From Thomasclavelia sp. (GTDB lineage Bacteria; Bacillota_I; Bacilli_A; Erysipelotrichales; Coprobacillaceae), in the NCBI GenBank assembly GCA_028749475.1, contig JAQVWN010000015.1, positions 1-41,346 of the forward strand: 41,346 nt of DNA. Reading direction: 5' to 3'. Below the pieces are notes generated by a model. The model was not told the DNA's origin. It saw only the letters and a list, made by a program, of their open reading frames with translations, and did no database searches. Shown piece by piece: positions 8,322 to 17,098 of this stretch (its first letter is position 1; each line of letters starts with the position of its first letter). The position numbers were made by a program, and so were the translations under genes.

Positions 8322-9071
8322 ATGAATATAAGATACTATAAAGAATACAGTAATGTTCTTAACCGCGATATGGAGTTTAAAATATATGGAGATAAAGGAA
8401 TCCCTATTCTTGCATTCCCTGCTCAAGATGGAAGATTCTATGATTTAGAAAACTTTGGTTTAATTAATAGTATTGAACAATACATTAATGATAATAAAGT
8501 TGTTGTAATTACCTGTGATACTATTGATAAAGAATCATATAGTGATTTAAATGGTGACAAGGCTCATCGTTCATTTATGCTTGAACAATACTACCATTAT
8601 ATCTGCGATGAATTAGTCCCTTTAATTCATAAGATAACTAAAAATAGAAAACTATTATATACAACTGGTGTATCTTTAGGTGGTTCACATGCAGCTAATA
8701 TGTTTTTTAGAAGACCCGATTTATTTAAAGGGTGTATTTCTCTGAGTGGCTATTTTGACAGTGATATATTCTTTGGAGACTACCATGATGATAATGTCTT
8801 CAATAATAGTCCTATTCAATATTTATCATTAATGGATAGTGCTCATAAATATATTAAAATGTATAATAAACGAAATATTATAATATGCTGTGGACGAGGA
8901 GATTGGGAAGATGAAATGCAAAGATCATCTGGAACTCTTCAAGAGATACTAACTAGATTAGGAGTAAATTGTTGGATTGATTATTGGGGCTATGATGTAA
9001 ATCATGATTGGAATTGGTGGAAAAAACAACTTCCATATTATGTAGGCCATATTTTGGAAGGAGAAAAATAA
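8322..9071 (+). CDS. Esterase-family alpha/beta hydrolase (COG4947-like)
   Basis: I place the start at ATG 8322 because AAGAGGTG lies at the right distance before it; the GTG three codons earlier is part of that ribosome binding site. The 249-residue protein has a putative-esterase fold: nucleophile elbow G-V-S-L-G with S118, acid candidate D194 in G-R-G-D-W, and histidine H228 in V-N-H-D-W. It lacks a signal peptide, so it acts in the cytosol. The next gene, an ATP-grasp enzyme, begins one base after the stop, so the two are surely co-transcribed and probably act on the same compound. I infer a peptide or amide ligase plus a hydrolase; the substrate is unknown. Confidence 0.75.
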   Translation: MNIRYYKEYSNVLNRDMEFKIYGDKGIPILAFPAQDGRFYDLENFGLINSIEQYINDNKVVVITCDTIDKESYSDLNGDKAHRSFMLEQYYHYICDELVPLIHKITKNRKLLYTTGVSLGGSHAANMFFRRPDLFKGCISLSGYFDSDIFFGDYHDDNVFNNSPIQYLSLMDSAHKYIKMYNKRNIIICCGRGDWEDEMQRSSGTLQEILTRLGVNCWIDYWGYDVNHDWNWWKKQLPYYVGHILEGEK

Positions 9072-9072
9072 T

Positions 9073-10257
9073 ATGAATGTAATATTTATATCTCCAAATT
9101 TTCCTGACTACTATTATAATTTTGTAGTGGCTTTAAGAAAAAAAGGAGTTAATGTTTTAGGAATAGGTGATGCTCCATATGATTCATTAAATAATGACCT
9201 TAAAGAAAGTATTGGGGAATACTATAAAGTAAACTCTCTAGAAGCATATGATGATGTTTACCGAGCAGTTGGATTCTTTATTGGTAAGTATGGAAGAATT
9301 GATTATATTGAATCACAAAATGAATATTGGTTAGAACTTGAAGCTAAACTTCGTAAAGATTTTAATATTACTTCAGGTCCAAAGCCTAATGATTTAAAAC
9401 CTATGAAGTATAAATCATTGATGAAAGAAGTATATATTCAGAATAATATTAAAGTAGCTCCATATAAGTTAATTAAAGAAGAAAAAGATATTACTTCTTT
9501 TGTTAGAAAAGTGAAATACCCAATTGTGATTAAACCAGACAATGGAGTAGGAGCAGTAAGTACTTATAAACTAAATAAAAGAAAAGATGTAAATAAATTC
9601 TTAGAAACTCATGATTTAAAAGATAGATATATTGTTGAACAATATATTCCTGGATTGGTTGAAACATTTGATGGACTTACAGATAGCAAAAAGAATGTGT
9701 TAATTTGTAGTAATCATGTAATGCTAGATTCTATCATGGATACAGTTAATGATCATATTGATATATCATTTTATAATCATTATGTATCAGATGATATAAA
9801 AGAAATCGGGCTAAAAACAGTTAAAGCATTTAATACTAAGAAAAAATTCTTTCATTTTGAATTTATTAGATTATCAAAAGATGTCCCTAATTTAGGAAAC
9901 AAAGGAGAACTAGTGGCTTTAGAAGTAAATATGCGAGCACCAGGAGCTTTTATTCCAGATATGATTGATTTTGCTTACGATACTTCAATCTATGATTTAT
10001 TTGCTCAGATGTTAGTAGATGATAAGATTGAAGATGAACACACTCAAAAGTATTGTATTGGTTATGCAGGCAGACATTATGATAATAAGTATGCTTATTC
10101 TAACCAACAAATAAAGATGAAGTATAAAGATGAAATTGTTTTAAATCAAAATGTTCCAGAGCCATTAAATCAAGCGATGGGAGATCTTGTATATATTGTA
10201 AAAGCTAAAAATGAAGAAAAAGTAAAAGAAATTATCGAATTTATCTTAGAAAAATAA
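9073..10257 (+). CDS. ATP-grasp domain protein (carbamoyl-phosphate-synthase-like ligase)
   Basis: The 394-residue protein has an N-terminal Rossmann-like lobe (residues 1-100), then an ATP-grasp fold: nucleotide-binding P-I-V-I-K-P-D-N-G-V-G-A near 150-163, V-E-Q-Y-I-P-G near 190, and the metal-binding end L-E-V-N-M-R-A-P-G near 293. Such enzymes form an acyl-phosphate with ATP and couple it to an amine or thiol. The family is often labelled carbamoyl-phosphate synthase large-chain-like, but this is a stand-alone ligase and no CPS partner is present. GAAGGAG precedes the ATG and overlaps the end of the esterase gene. A clear terminator follows, closing a two-gene operon. The acceptor substrate is unknown. 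Confidence 0.8.
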   Translation: MNVIFISPNFPDYYYNFVVALRKKGVNVLGIGDAPYDSLNNDLKESIGEYYKVNSLEAYDDVYRAVGFFIGKYGRIDYIESQNEYWLELEAKLRKDFNITSGPKPNDLKPMKYKSLMKEVYIQNNIKVAPYKLIKEEKDITSFVRKVKYPIVIKPDNGVGAVSTYKLNKRKDVNKFLETHDLKDRYIVEQYIPGLVETFDGLTDSKKNVLICSNHVMLDSIMDTVNDHIDISFYNHYVSDDIKEIGLKTVKAFNTKKKFFHFEFIRLSKDVPNLGNKGELVALEVNMRAPGAFIPDMIDFAYDTSIYDLFAQMLVDDKIEDEHTQKYCIGYAGRHYDNKYAYSNQQIKMKYKDEIVLNQNVPEPLNQAMGDLVYIVKAKNEEKVKEIIEFILEK

Positions 10258-10262
10258 AATAA

Positions 10263-10297
10263 AAGAAGAATCTTTAAAAAAAGATTCTTCTTTTTTA
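10263..10297 (+). terminator. Hairpin terminator after the ATP-grasp gene
   Basis: GAAGAATCTTT pairs with AAGATTCTTC and is followed by TTTTTT. Confidence 0.9.
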
Positions 10298-10525
10298 TCT
10301 GTATATATAGTTTAATACAAATATATTACAACATATACACAAATATTATATGTCTATATAAAATAATTAGTGTATAATTAAAAAGTAAATAAAATATACA
10401 AACAACTTCTATTTAGCAAGAAAATCACAATAGTGTATTAAAAAATACAAGATATAACCAAAAAAATTATACTTGCATTATTATATACTAATTACGGATA
10501 GAAAAGTTGTCGAAAGAGGTAAAAG
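10298..10525 (+). promoter_or_regulatory. AT-rich upstream region of the lactose PTS operon
   Basis: There is no gene in this 228-base stretch. It contains an inverted repeat TGTATT-aaaa-AATACA at 10434-10449 and two similar ACAAATATTTA-like segments 22 bases apart near 10317 and 10339. The sequence TTGCAT...TATACT near 10470-10490 could belong to a promoter but the spacing is poor. No TGGCAC-N5-TTGC sigma-54 promoter is visible. The ribosome binding site for 10526 is AAAGAGG. Confidence 0.35.
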
Positions 10526-13009
10526 ATGACTAACAAAGAAATAGTGTATGAAACACTTTTAGATTACCATGATGACTATGAAAGTACACAGTCCGGATTA
10601 ACAACAACATTTCTATCTTCAAAACTGAATATGCAAAGATCTAATGTATCTGCAATCCTTAATCAATTAGTTAAAGAAGGAAAAGTTATTAAAGGAAAAG
10701 GTCGACCTGTTGAATACTTCATTTCATCTAATTCATTGAATCAAAGAAGTAATCAATCATTCTCTTCTTTAATAGGTTATGATAAATCTTTAAATAATGT
10801 CTTAAAGGTAATTCAAGCAGCGGTTCTATATCCAGATAGTAAACCACTTATCTATATGGTAGGTGAGAGTGGATGTGGATATAATACTTTAGCCAATCTT
10901 ACAAAAGACTTTGCAATTCAAAACAACATTCTAAAAAAAGGAGCTGAAGTTATTGTTCTTGATATTTCTTATTATCAAGAAGGAGAATTAAATAAACAAT
11001 TATTGACCGACAATTATATAAAGAAAGCTGAAAATGGATTATTACTTATCAAGAACGCTAATCTATTATCCAAACAAACTCTCTTAAGACTTATAAATTA
11101 TATTTCTAATACTCCTTATAAAGAAATTGTTATGATTCAATCTAGCGAAAATAACTTAGATGATAATGGAGTAATTAATAATATAGTTTATGTACCAAAT
11201 CTTCCTGACAGAGGATTACAAGAAAGATTTGAATTAATTTGCAAGTTCTTTAAAGAAGAAGCGATAAAGATCAATCTTAAGATAGAAGTTAATTATGGTA
11301 TTATGCAAAGCTTATTATTATTTCCTACAAAGGGAAATCTTCGAGAACTTCAAGGAGTTATCAAGACTGGTATCGCTAATGCATATGCTAAAGATAAAGA
11401 AAGCAAAACTATTGTTCTTGAAATAGGTGATTTATCACCTATTGTTAGAAAAGGTTTACTCTTTGTAAGTGATAATATAGGTAGCTTAAAAGAAGTACTA
11501 GAAAACAATCAAAATTATATCTTTGATAAAGATACTGTTTATCATAATAAGATTAAAAAAGATGAAGATATCTATTCATATATTAACCATAACAAGATTA
11601 CTTCTATTAATCATATTTCAAATGAACTCCAAACCCAAATAAATGATTATCTCCATAATATCTCTAACAATATTAATGATGACATTTTAAGAAAAACAGT
11701 ACCTTCTAAATTAATTACTTTAGTAGATAATTATTTAAATGATTTATCAAGTAAATTAAAAGTAGTTTATCCAAAAGATGTAACTCATGGCTTATGTATT
11801 CATTTAAACAATATTATTAATAATAAATCTCATCGTTTAAGATTTAATAATGATTTTATCTTAGACATGATTGAAAATTATAATGATGAATATATTCAAA
11901 CAAGAAAATTCATTAGAAGTATCGAAAACGAATTTGATGTTCATATTTCTGGTGAAGAAACAGTCTTTATTCTATTAACAACAATTCTTCCCTATCAACA
12001 AGTTAATGTCAATAAAGTTGTAACGCTTGTAGTTACTCATGGTAAAACTACTGCTAGTTCCATAGTAGATACCGCCAAAAACTTACTAGGAACTAATAAT
12101 ATCTATAGTTTCGATTTGAAAATCGAAGATGATATTGATGAATCTTATAATAATTTGAAACAAAAAGTAATAAATATCAATCAAGGAAAAGGAATAATAG
12201 TTATCTATGATATGGGATCTATCAGAGTAATGATGGATTCAATCAGAGAAGAAACTAGTATTGATATTAGAGTATTCGAAATGCCTATAACCCTTTTAGC
12301 AATGTCAGCTAGTAAAATAGCTGATGATGGTAGTAACATCGATACAGTATATAATCACTTATTAGTTGAGTATTCAGATGTTTCATATAAAAGACAAAAA
12401 TCAGATAAGACAGTAATAGTTTTATCTGATAACGAAAATGACTTAAACGAAATGTATAAACAAATTCAATCAATTAATGATAATTATAATCTGGAAAAAG
12501 TACTAGGTGCTAGTAAAGAAGATGTTATTAGTAAGATTAATTCGTTACCTAAAAATGGTAAGATCGTTGGAGTAATTGGGACATATGATCCTGAAATCTT
12601 CGATGTTGAATATATAAACTATGATGATATTGACTTCAATAAAACATTAAACAATATTCTTAAAGAACAAGAGTTTGATATCTTATCTTACTTAGGCGAT
12701 CAGTTTAGTACTTTTAATAAAGAAGATGCTGCCCTTACAATTGTCCCATTAGTAAATAGACTAGAAAAAGTCTTTAAAAAGAAATTTGATGAAGATAACA
12801 AAATAGGAATTTACATTCACATTGGATGTTTAATTGATGGTTTGTTAAAGAAACAAACCCCAACAGTTAACTTCAATGCAACCTCAATAATTAATAATTA
12901 TCCTGAATATATGTCTAAAGTTAAAAAAACAATAAGACCTCTCGAACAATACTATGATATTGAAATCAGTGATGGTGACATCGCAACATTAATATCAATC
13001 ATGCTTTAA
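10526..13009 (+). CDS. LevR/ManR-like PTS-controlled regulator with a degenerate AAA+ domain
   Basis: Domain order in 827 residues: winged helix (1-68, ending L-N-M-Q-R-S-N-V-S ... G-K-G-R-P-V); AAA+-like domain (about 80-310); PRD1 (about 390-480, H421 and H426); EIIA-mannose-like domain (about 490-610, H505 in V-V-T-H-G); EIIB-like domain lacking its Cys (about 630-710); PRD2 (about 715-827, H765 in Y-I-H-I-G). LevR relatives normally activate sigma-54 polymerase. Here the Walker A lysine and Ser/Thr are replaced (G-E-S-G-C-G-Y-N), Walker B D-E is K-N (176-177), and the GAFTGA loop is missing, while the sensor II G-N-L-R-E-L remains. The protein probably controls the operon by its winged helix, with activity set by PTS phosphorylation of the conserved histidines. 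It is first in the operon, 12 bases ahead of lacF. Confidence 0.8.
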   Translation: MTNKEIVYETLLDYHDDYESTQSGLTTTFLSSKLNMQRSNVSAILNQLVKEGKVIKGKGRPVEYFISSNSLNQRSNQSFSSLIGYDKSLNNVLKVIQAAVLYPDSKPLIYMVGESGCGYNTLANLTKDFAIQNNILKKGAEVIVLDISYYQEGELNKQLLTDNYIKKAENGLLLIKNANLLSKQTLLRLINYISNTPYKEIVMIQSSENNLDDNGVINNIVYVPNLPDRGLQERFELICKFFKEEAIKINLKIEVNYGIMQSLLLFPTKGNLRELQGVIKTGIANAYAKDKESKTIVLEIGDLSPIVRKGLLFVSDNIGSLKEVLENNQNYIFDKDTVYHNKIKKDEDIYSYINHNKITSINHISNELQTQINDYLHNISNNINDDILRKTVPSKLITLVDNYLNDLSSKLKVVYPKDVTHGLCIHLNNIINNKSHRLRFNNDFILDMIENYNDEYIQTRKFIRSIENEFDVHISGEETVFILLTTILPYQQVNVNKVVTLVVTHGKTTASSIVDTAKNLLGTNNIYSFDLKIEDDIDESYNNLKQKVININQGKGIIVIYDMGSIRVMMDSIREETSIDIRVFEMPITLLAMSASKIADDGSNIDTVYNHLLVEYSDVSYKRQKSDKTVIVLSDNENDLNEMYKQIQSINDNYNLEKVLGASKEDVISKINSLPKNGKIVGVIGTYDPEIFDVEYINYDDIDFNKTLNNILKEQEFDILSYLGDQFSTFNKEDAALTIVPLVNRLEKVFKKKFDEDNKIGIYIHIGCLIDGLLKKQTPTVNFNATSIINNYPEYMSKVKKTIRPLEQYYDIEISDGDIATLISIML

Positions 13010-13021
13010 AAGGAGAAAACA

Positions 13022-13327
13022 ATGACTAGAGAAGAAGTGACTATGCTAGGATTTGAAATTGTTGCTTATTCTGGTGATGCTAGAAGTAAACTTCTAGTAG
13101 CTCTAGAAAAAGCTAAGAATAAAGAATTCGACAAAGTTGATACTCTTATCGACGAAGCACAAGATGCATTAAATGATGCACATAAAACACAAACAGAATT
13201 ATTACAACAAGAAGCACGTGGTGAAACAAGTGAAATTGGAATCATAATGGTTCATGCACAAGATCACTTAATGACTACAATGCTTTTAAAAGATATTATT
13301 AATACTTTAATCGATGTATATCGTTAA
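13022..13327 (+). CDS. lacF: PTS lactose/cellobiose-family EIIA component
   Basis: This 101-residue protein has the normal size and three-helix pattern of Lac-family EIIA. The phosphorylation site is H78 in M-V-H-A-Q-D-H-L, with the metal-binding D81 beside it. In the cytosol it takes phosphate from HPr and passes it to EIIB, here the C-terminal domain of the next gene. The order EIIA, EIICB, 6-phospho-beta-galactosidase is that of lactose operons, hence the symbol. A strong AAAAGGAG site sits in the 12-base gap after the regulator, and the next gene starts 20 bases on. Confidence 0.88.
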   Translation: MTREEVTMLGFEIVAYSGDARSKLLVALEKAKNKEFDKVDTLIDEAQDALNDAHKTQTELLQQEARGETSEIGIIMVHAQDHLMTTMLLKDIINTLIDVYR

Positions 13328-13347
13328 TAAAAGAGGGGACAAAACTA

Positions 13348-14994
13348 ATGGACACAATTATTAGAACTGTCGAGAAAGGTAAACCTTTCTTCGACAAGCT
13401 TGCTAGAAATAAGTATCTAAAAGCAATTCGTGATGGATTCTTATCAGCAATGCCAATCGTTATATTTTCAAGTATTTTCTTATTAATTGCTTATGTACCA
13501 AATATCTGGGGTTATTCATGGCCTGCAGATATCGAAGCTATCTTAATGAAACCATATAACTATTCTATGGGTATCTTAGGATTAGTTGTTGCAGCTACAA
13601 CTGCAAAGCATTTCACTGATACTTTAAATCGTGATATGCCTGAAGACAATCAATTAAATTCAATTTCAACTATGATTGCTGCTATGGTAGGATTCTTACT
13701 ACTTTCATCAGATGCAATTAAAGATGGATTTGGATCAGGTTTAATGGGTTCTAAAGGATTACTTACAGCCTTTATTTCAGCATTCATTGTTGGGGCTTTT
13801 TATAAATTCTTTGTATCTAGAAACATAACTATCAAAATGCCTGAAGAAGTACCACCAAATATTTCTCAAACATTTAAAGATGTTATTCCATTCTCAGTTG
13901 CAATCGTATTCTTCTGGTTATTTGATTTAGTATTTAGAAATGCCTTTGGATTCTGTTTTGCACAAGGAGTTATCTCAGTATTCCAACCAATATTCTCAGC
14001 TGCTGATGGATATCTTGGTTTAGCTATAATTTATGGAGCTATGTCATTATTCTGGTTTGTAGGTGTTCATGGACCATCAATCGTAGAACCAGCAATCTCT
14101 GCTGCTTTACTACTTGGTATGTCTGAAAACTTATCTGCAGTTCAATCAGGAGCACACGCTACTCATGTATTATCACTTGGTTCTCAATATTTCGTTGTTT
14201 GTCTAGGTGGTACCGGAGCTACTCTAGTAGCCTGCTTTATGTTCGCTTTCTTAGCTAAATCTAAACAATTAAAAGCTATTGGTAAAGCTTCATGTATTCC
14301 AGTTTTATTCAATGTAAATGAACCATTCTTATTTGGTGCACCAATGGTATTAAACCCAGTATTCTTTGTACCATTTGTATTTACACCAATCTTAAACATT
14401 TGGGCATTTAAAATATTTGTTGATTTCCTTGGTATGGATGGATTTATCTATACACTTCCTTGGACTACACCAGGTCCACTTGGAATTATCCTTGCATGTG
14501 GAATTAAATTATTACCAATTATCTTTACAGTCTTTGTTCTTGCTCTAGACTTTGTATGTTACTATCCATTCTTTAAAGTATATGACCAAGAAAAACTAGC
14601 TGAAGAAGCTGAAAACGGATTAGAAGATGTAGATAAAGAAGAAGCAGCAATTGAAATTGATGCTGACACTTTAAAGAGTAAAAGAGTACTTGTATTATGT
14701 GCAGGTGGAGGAACTTCTGGTTTACTTGCTAATGCCCTTAAGAAAGGTGCTAAAGAAAAAGGAATTAATCTAATTGCAGCTGCCGGAAGTTATGGTGCTC
14801 ATATGGATATTATGAAAGATTATGATCTTGTTGTATTAGCTCCACAAGTTGCTAGTCAATATGAAGATCTTAAAAAAGATACTGATCGTTTAGGTATTAA
14901 AGCTGTTGCTTGTGAAGGTAAACAATATATTGAATTAACTCGTGATCCTAAAAAGGCTCTAGAATTTGTATTTAGTGTTTTAGAAGGAGAATAA
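13348..14994 (+). CDS. lacE: PTS lactose-specific EIICB (membrane permease with fused EIIB)
   Basis: The 548-residue protein has a hydrophobic EIIC domain (residues 1 to about 415, around 10 membrane segments, with substrate-region motifs such as F-N-V-N-E-P and G-V-H-G-P), an acidic linker (about 415-442) and an EIIB domain. EIIB shows V-L-C-A-G-G-G-T-S-G with the phosphorylated cysteine C451. Fusion of EIIC and EIIB in one chain is characteristic of the lactose branch; cellobiose systems usually keep them separate. It carries lactose across the membrane and phosphorylates it at the galactose 6-position. The downstream gene lacG starts 3 bases after the stop, showing tight coupling. Confidence 0.88.
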   Translation: MDTIIRTVEKGKPFFDKLARNKYLKAIRDGFLSAMPIVIFSSIFLLIAYVPNIWGYSWPADIEAILMKPYNYSMGILGLVVAATTAKHFTDTLNRDMPEDNQLNSISTMIAAMVGFLLLSSDAIKDGFGSGLMGSKGLLTAFISAFIVGAFYKFFVSRNITIKMPEEVPPNISQTFKDVIPFSVAIVFFWLFDLVFRNAFGFCFAQGVISVFQPIFSAADGYLGLAIIYGAMSLFWFVGVHGPSIVEPAISAALLLGMSENLSAVQSGAHATHVLSLGSQYFVVCLGGTGATLVACFMFAFLAKSKQLKAIGKASCIPVLFNVNEPFLFGAPMVLNPVFFVPFVFTPILNIWAFKIFVDFLGMDGFIYTLPWTTPGPLGIILACGIKLLPIIFTVFVLALDFVCYYPFFKVYDQEKLAEEAENGLEDVDKEEAAIEIDADTLKSKRVLVLCAGGGTSGLLANALKKGAKEKGINLIAAAGSYGAHMDIMKDYDLVVLAPQVASQYEDLKKDTDRLGIKAVACEGKQYIELTRDPKKALEFVFSVLEGE

Positions 14995-14997
14995 GTA

Positions 14998-16398
14998 ATG
15001 AAATTTAAAGACGATTTCATATTTGGAGGGGCTACCGCCGCATATCAATGCGAAGGTAGCACCAAAGAATATGGTAAAGGAAAAGTTGCGTGGGATGATT
15101 TCTTAGATAAAAAAGGTTTATTTAAAGGTGATCCTGCAAGTGATTTTTACCATCAATATCCAGTGGATTTAAAACTATGTCATGATTTCCATATTAATGG
15201 AATCAGAATTTCTATAGCTTGGACTAGAATATTTCCTGATGGAGATGGTAAAATTAATCAAGAAGGTGTTGATTACTATCATCGAGTATTTAAGGAATGT
15301 AGAAAGAATGGGGTCGAACCATTTGTTACATTACATCACTTTGATACTCCCAATAAGTACTACCAAAATGGTGATTTCTTAAATAGAGATACAGTTGATG
15401 CTTTCGTTGAATATGCTAAGTTCTGTTTTGAAGAATATAAAGATGAAGTAACTTATTGGTTTACTTTCAATGAAATATGGGCAGTAGCTACTAACATCTA
15501 TATTGAAGGTCAATGGCCTTGTGGTGATAAGGCTAATATGGATAAAGCATTCCATTGTATGCACAACATGCAAGTTGCACATGCAAGAGCTGTTGTTGCA
15601 TATAAAGAAAAAGGATATAAAGGAAAGATTGGAGTTGTTCAATCTTTAGAAAGTAAATATCCTTATAATGAAAATAGTGAATTAGATATCAAAGCTGCTA
15701 AAAACGAAGATGTTTTAGAAAATCAATTTGTTTTAGATGCAACATTTAATGGAGAATATTCAAAAGAAACATTAGAGATTGTAGATAAACTAGTAGCTTT
15801 AAATGGAGGAACATTTAAAGCTAGTGATGAAGATATTGCCGTAATGAAAAAAGCAGCTAAATTAAATGACTATTTAGGAATGAATTATTATCAAAGTCGT
15901 TTTATTCAACATTATGAAGGAGAAAATCTTCTTAATTTCAACTCAACAGGTGAAAAAGGAAGTTCAAGATTCGCTTTAAAAGGTGTTGGAGAACGAATGG
16001 ATAAAGAAGGAATAGATAAAACTGATTGGGATTGGCTAATCTATCCTGAAGGAATGTATGATATGATTATGCGTATCAAGAAACAATATCCTAACTATCA
16101 TAAAATATATATTACTGAAAATGGTATGGGATATAAAGATGTATTTAAAGATGGAAATATCGATGATACTCCTCGTATTGATTACATTAAAAGACATTTA
16201 GAATGGCTTTTAAAATCTCAAGAAGATGGAGCTTGCATTGGTGGATATTTTGTTTGGTCATTAATGGATCTATTTAGTTGGAATAATGGTTATAACAAAC
16301 GTTATGGTTTATTCTATGTAGATTATAAAACTCAAAAAAGATATCCTAAAAAGTCTGCATACTGGTATAAGGATGTAGCAATAAAAAAGGAGTTATAA
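14998..16398 (+). CDS. lacG: 6-phospho-beta-galactosidase, glycoside hydrolase family 1
   Basis: The 466-residue length matches LacG (about 468). Features shared with LacG are F-I-F-G-G-A-T-A-A-Y-Q at the N terminus, D-F-Y-H-Q-Y-P-V-D, H-H-F-D-T-P, the acid/base E159 in T-F-N-E, the nucleophile E374 in I-T-E-N-G, and the phosphate-binding end K-K-S-A-Y-W-Y-K. It hydrolyses lactose-6-phosphate to glucose and galactose-6-phosphate in the cytosol. GAAGGAG lies in the end of lacE. Compared with the two other GH1 genes in the window, only this one shows the LacG-type N terminus and W-D-W-L-I-Y-P-E-G segment. Confidence 0.9.
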   Translation: MKFKDDFIFGGATAAYQCEGSTKEYGKGKVAWDDFLDKKGLFKGDPASDFYHQYPVDLKLCHDFHINGIRISIAWTRIFPDGDGKINQEGVDYYHRVFKECRKNGVEPFVTLHHFDTPNKYYQNGDFLNRDTVDAFVEYAKFCFEEYKDEVTYWFTFNEIWAVATNIYIEGQWPCGDKANMDKAFHCMHNMQVAHARAVVAYKEKGYKGKIGVVQSLESKYPYNENSELDIKAAKNEDVLENQFVLDATFNGEYSKETLEIVDKLVALNGGTFKASDEDIAVMKKAAKLNDYLGMNYYQSRFIQHYEGENLLNFNSTGEKGSSRFALKGVGERMDKEGIDKTDWDWLIYPEGMYDMIMRIKKQYPNYHKIYITENGMGYKDVFKDGNIDDTPRIDYIKRHLEWLLKSQEDGACIGGYFVWSLMDLFSWNNGYNKRYGLFYVDYKTQKRYPKKSAYWYKDVAIKKEL

Positions 16399-16399
16399 A

Positions 16400-17053
16400 A
16401 TGATAAACAATTTAAAAGGAGTAATATTTGATTTTAATGGGACACTTTTCTTTGATAATGATAAACATGTCAAAGCCTGGGGCGCTATTAGCAATCAAAT
16501 AAGAGGACATGGAATATCACAGAACGAACTTCATAGTAAGTTTAATGGTGTTCCCAATAATGAAATTATTAAGTATATGAAACCTGATGCTACGACAGAA
16601 GATTTAAAAAAGTATTCATCTTTAAAAGAAGAATACTATCGTAAATTTTGTTTTGAAGATAAACCTTCATTTCATTTAGTTAAAGGTAGTGAACAATACT
16701 TTGATAAATTAACTCAAGAAAAAATTCCTTTTACAATTGCTTCTGCTTCCATAAAGCCAAACATTGATTTCTTTATTGAATCATTTAATCTAGATCATTG
16801 GATTAAACCAGAAAATATCATTTATGATGATGGTTCATATGATAATAAAGTTAAAATGTTTAAAGAAGCAGCTAAGGTAATTAATTGTGATTTAAAAGAT
16901 ATTTTAATAATAGAAGATTCAGTTAGCGGTATTAAAAATGCTTATAAGGCTGGATGTCAAAATATTATTGTTGTTGATTCGGCAAATAAAAAAGATGAAT
17001 ATCAAAAATTGCCTGGGGTCATCAAGGTGATTAATGATTTCACTCAAATATAA
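16400..17053 (+). CDS. HAD-superfamily hydrolase, beta-phosphoglucomutase/phosphatase-like
   Basis: The 217-residue protein begins one base after lacG and is the last gene of the lactose operon (AAGGAG site inside lacG). It has HAD subfamily IA layout: motif I F-D-F-N-G-T near 10-15, a helical cap, S-A-S near 113-115, and I-E-D-S-V-S-G-I near 173-180. The second aspartate of the usual D-x-D is Asn here, seen in a subset of sugar-operon HAD proteins. That residue is the general acid in mutases and phosphatases, so turnover may differ from the classical enzymes. Context suggests a sugar-phosphate substrate such as a side product of the lactose route, but this is inference. Confidence 0.75.
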   Translation: MINNLKGVIFDFNGTLFFDNDKHVKAWGAISNQIRGHGISQNELHSKFNGVPNNEIIKYMKPDATTEDLKKYSSLKEEYYRKFCFEDKPSFHLVKGSEQYFDKLTQEKIPFTIASASIKPNIDFFIESFNLDHWIKPENIIYDDGSYDNKVKMFKEAAKVINCDLKDILIIEDSVSGIKNAYKAGCQNIIVVDSANKKDEYQKLPGVIKVINDFTQI

Positions 17054-17054
17054 A

Positions 17055-17098
17055 AAGAACTAGTGATAAGGATAAACCTTATTACTAGTCTTTTTTTT
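17055..17098. terminator. Bidirectional terminator between the lactose operon and the surface protein gene
   Basis: ACTAGTGATAAGG pairs with CCTTATTACTAGT around a 5-base loop, with a single mismatch. A T-run follows on the plus strand and TTCTTTTTAT on the minus strand, so it can stop both converging transcripts. Confidence 0.88.

Noticed and set aside
10298-10525. Sigma-54 promoter for the LevR-like operon
   Set aside because: A TTGCA is present near 10473 but the matching GG element 10 bases upstream is absent, and the regulator lacks sigma-54 contact motifs.
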